DNA of 43,267 nucleotides from Pleurocapsa sp. MO_226.B13 (GTDB lineage Bacteria; Cyanobacteriota; Cyanobacteriia; Cyanobacteriales; Xenococcaceae), in the NCBI GenBank assembly GCA_030064795.1, contig JASJEI010000041.1, forward strand, positions 1-43,267, read 5' to 3'. The notes under the pieces were generated by a model. It did not search any database. It was not told the DNA's origin and saw nothing but the letters and a program-made list of their open reading frames with translations. The position numbers were made by a program, and so were the translations under genes. Position 1 is the first letter of the stretch; each line of letters opens with the position of its first letter. This document shows positions 42,076-43,267 of the stretch, in pieces.

Positions 42076-42163
42076 AGAAAAAACCTGACAGTCCTAAAGT
42101 CCAGAAGAGTGCCACCAAGTAGATCGCCGAAGCTCGCCAGGAGAATGCTCCCAATACGTTCAT
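42032..42163 (-). CDS. 43-residue single-pass membrane miniprotein, antisense overlap with devA
   Basis: ATG 42163 to TAA 42032 gives MNVLGAFSWRASA, then the membrane stretch YLVALFWTLGLSGFFFTR, and a short tail ending LLPPSQD. Overlap with the devA 3' end is 44 nt. One clean membrane helix with a Trp/Arg collar at its N-side looks like small subunits of photosynthetic complexes, but it does not match PsbI, J, K, L, M, N, T, X or Y, or PetG, L, M or N, as I know them. No strong ribosome binding site. An intact frame across this length in coding-like composition gives moderate support. Confidence 0.5.
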   Translation of the reverse strand: MNVLGAFSWRASAIYLVALFWTLGLSGFFFTRMVTFLLPPSQD

Positions 42164-42450
42164 AACTTAATACTTAACAAGCCAGTGCTTATTTAAGTGT
42201 CTACCAGGCATTTTGTAATACTGCTTAGGCTAAATACTACAGTGACGATCCAACAAACTTGCCTTTTGCATAATGGACAATGAATCTGTTTATTTCTCTC
42301 TGCCTGGTATGACCTAAATTTATACTTCTATAGTTATATACATAGATATGCAGGCAAACGACATATCTGTATTCCCTTATCGTTTTTTTGACAGGTTTTA
42401 AACCTATTTATTAAACGGTAAATTAATTACAAAAACCAACTGAAAATAAT
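42164..42450. other. spacer with a distant inverted repeat
   Basis: Between psbY and the miniprotein there is a 9-bp inverted repeat TACCAGGCA (42202-42210) / TGCCTGGTA (42301-42309), 90 bp apart. No gene was seen. Meaning unknown. Confidence 0.4.
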
Positions 42451-42570
42451 TTACCCTTCTTTATTGAAGTATTTTTGTGCCTGAGCCAGAGCAGCAGCAC
42501 CGATGTTAAATATAGCCCAGCTAGCAGCGATCGCTAGAGGAGCTACTACTATAATTATACGCCAATCCAT
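42451..42570 (-). CDS. psbY: photosystem II protein PsbY
   Basis: A 39-residue protein beginning [20 protein letters not shown] and continuing [15 protein letters not shown], matching cyanobacterial PsbY throughout, with one membrane helix. PsbY is a peripheral low-mass subunit of photosystem II near cytochrome b559. Ribosome binding site AAGGAG lies 10 bp ahead of the ATG (GTCAAGGAG on the minus strand). A longer frame exists upstream (to 42675), but it does not match the family and the ribosome binding site marks this start. Confidence 0.95.
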   Translation of the reverse strand: MDWRIIIVVAPLAIAASWAIFNIGAAALAQAQKYFNKEG

Positions 42571-42716
42571 AATCTTAACTCTCCTTGACAATTTTAAATT
42601 TATTTTAGGGTCTATTAACGTAAAATCATACGCAACCATACTCAAATGTACCAGCTTTCTTAACCTTCGATCCAAATTTTTTAATAAAGTCGCGGTTAGC
42701 CCTGGGAGTATTAGCC

Positions 42717-43267
42717 CTAAACTAACTTCAGGTTGGGATAGTAAGCCAAAATATCATCGGAAGAGAGGGTGTCGCCCTCGGCTTGAGGTGTCCAGAGAAT
42801 TTCTACTGCTAATAAGCGATCGCTGCCAATGCTGCCTATTTGTTGGAGACTGTTACGGAGAGTGTCGGAATCATTAATTTCAGGTAGATTTACATTGCCT
42901 GTCGCGCCCACAATGATTGTCGCAATAATGTATTCTCCCGTATCTCCTTCTTGGAGTTGAATCGCGCCTGCTTCTGAGTTTCCGCCCAGGGCTTTTTGTT
43001 CGGCACTGTTAATGACGCTATCGACGTTGGTTAAGGTTTCTTCGCTAAATTTGCTGCGCTCGGTTAGAGCCAACTGATTAAACTTAGCCTCTGCCGAGTC
43101 GATATCTGTCTTTTGGGATTCGGTTGCACCATATACCCAGTATTCAGGGTGACGCAACAGAGCCAGGGTTGCCTCTTGAACTACCATTGCTCGTCCTGAA
43201 GCCGAGCTAGTATCGGCAGTTAGAGCCAAACGATTTAATTCTGGTTGCAATTCGCGGGCATTTGCCA
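42717..43267 (-). CDS. DUF1517 family protein (5' end outside window)
   Basis: The frame enters from the right edge ([14 protein letters not shown]) and ends at 42717, giving at least 183 residues. [17 protein letters not shown] and [24 protein letters not shown], then [11 protein letters not shown], are the conserved parts of DUF1517, a family shared by cyanobacteria and plastids (the plant member FLAP1 affects acclimation to fluctuating light). The hydrophobic N-terminal half is outside the window. A TTG at 43250 could be read as a start but cuts through conserved sequence and is rejected. Confidence 0.9.
   Translation of the reverse strand, partial: ANARELQPELNRLALTADTSSASGRAMVVQEATLALLRHPEYWVYGATESQKTDIDSAEAKFNQLALTERSKFSEETLTNVDSVINSAEQKALGGNSEAGAIQLQEGDTGEYIIATIIVGATGNVNLPEINDSDTLRNSLQQIGSIGSDRLLAVEILWTPQAEGDTLSSDDILAYYPNLKLV

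Noticed and set aside
1..43267. tRNA, rRNA and CRISPR signals
   Set aside because: No cloverleaf with a GGTTCGA-type T-loop, no rRNA stretch and no regularly spaced direct repeats were found by reading.

Overview
The window is chromosomal DNA from a cyanobacterium. The evidence is the dense GCGATCGC (HIP1) octamer, a photosystem II gene (psbY), two carboxysome shell genes (ccmK3, ccmK4), the clpR-clpP3 pair, a DevB/DevC/DevA exporter, and many cyanobacterium-typical conserved proteins (DUF928, DUF1517, ComFB). The AT-rich background, heptamer tandem repeats, GTAGGTTGGGTT-type palindromes and relics of mobile elements fit a large-genome unicellular, baeocytous or filamentous lineage. The species cannot be named from this sequence alone.

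Layout. 1-5.6 kb: a membrane CHASE2-GGDEF-EAL protein (cut by the left edge) divergent from a DUF928 secreted protein, then a WecG/TagA glycosyltransferase, a YbjQ-family protein and a degenerate ADP-ribosylglycohydrolase-fold protein. 5.7-12.5 kb: a small ORF coupled to a 7TM-HD (PgpH-like) phosphohydrolase, a DUF697-type GTPase, a small membrane protein, thrB, a GNAT acetyltransferase and a ComFB-type protein. 12.5-15.5 kb: a decaying accessory patch with a scrambled toxin-antitoxin cluster, a perfect palindromic repeat and an AAA ATPase pseudogene carrying two in-frame stops. 15.6-22.6 kb: smc, a methylglyoxal-synthase/diacylglycerol-kinase fusion, and clpR-clpP3 with a clear terminator. 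22.6-24.5 kb: a gene-poor graveyard holding a 55-codon ORF with its own terminator, a frameshifted IS630 transposase, IS200/IS605 TnpB and TnpA tails, and a strongly structured segment that may be an orphan transposon-associated RNA.

24.5-36 kb: a STAS protein, a conserved hypothetical, cysC, a VOC protein, a response-regulator-like protein ending in a membrane anchor, an ABC-F ATPase, two hypotheticals, the ccmK3-ccmK4 satellite operon, a gene whose 3' end is tandemly duplicated, a zinc-ribbon miniprotein, ilvA and a membrane pentapeptide-repeat protein. 36.2-42.2 kb: a NarL-type regulator coupled to a histidine kinase that has lost its phosphoacceptor region, a Spy/CpxP-like periplasmic protein, then devB-devC, an inserted DUF120 (CTP-dependent riboflavin kinase-like) gene, and devA. 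A 43-residue membrane miniprotein overlaps the devA 3' end antisense. 42.4-43.3 kb: psbY and a DUF1517 gene cut by the right edge.

How the genes relate. Three genes point to cyclic-dinucleotide signalling: the GGDEF-EAL protein, the 7TM-HD phosphohydrolase (c-di-AMP type) and the ComFB-family receptor candidate. The regulator/Spy/DevBCA block looks like an envelope-stress and export module. No rRNA, tRNA or CRISPR array was recognised. The best leads for something new are the DUF120 gene inside devBCA, the antisense miniprotein, the membrane-anchored receiver protein, and the orphan structured RNA candidate.
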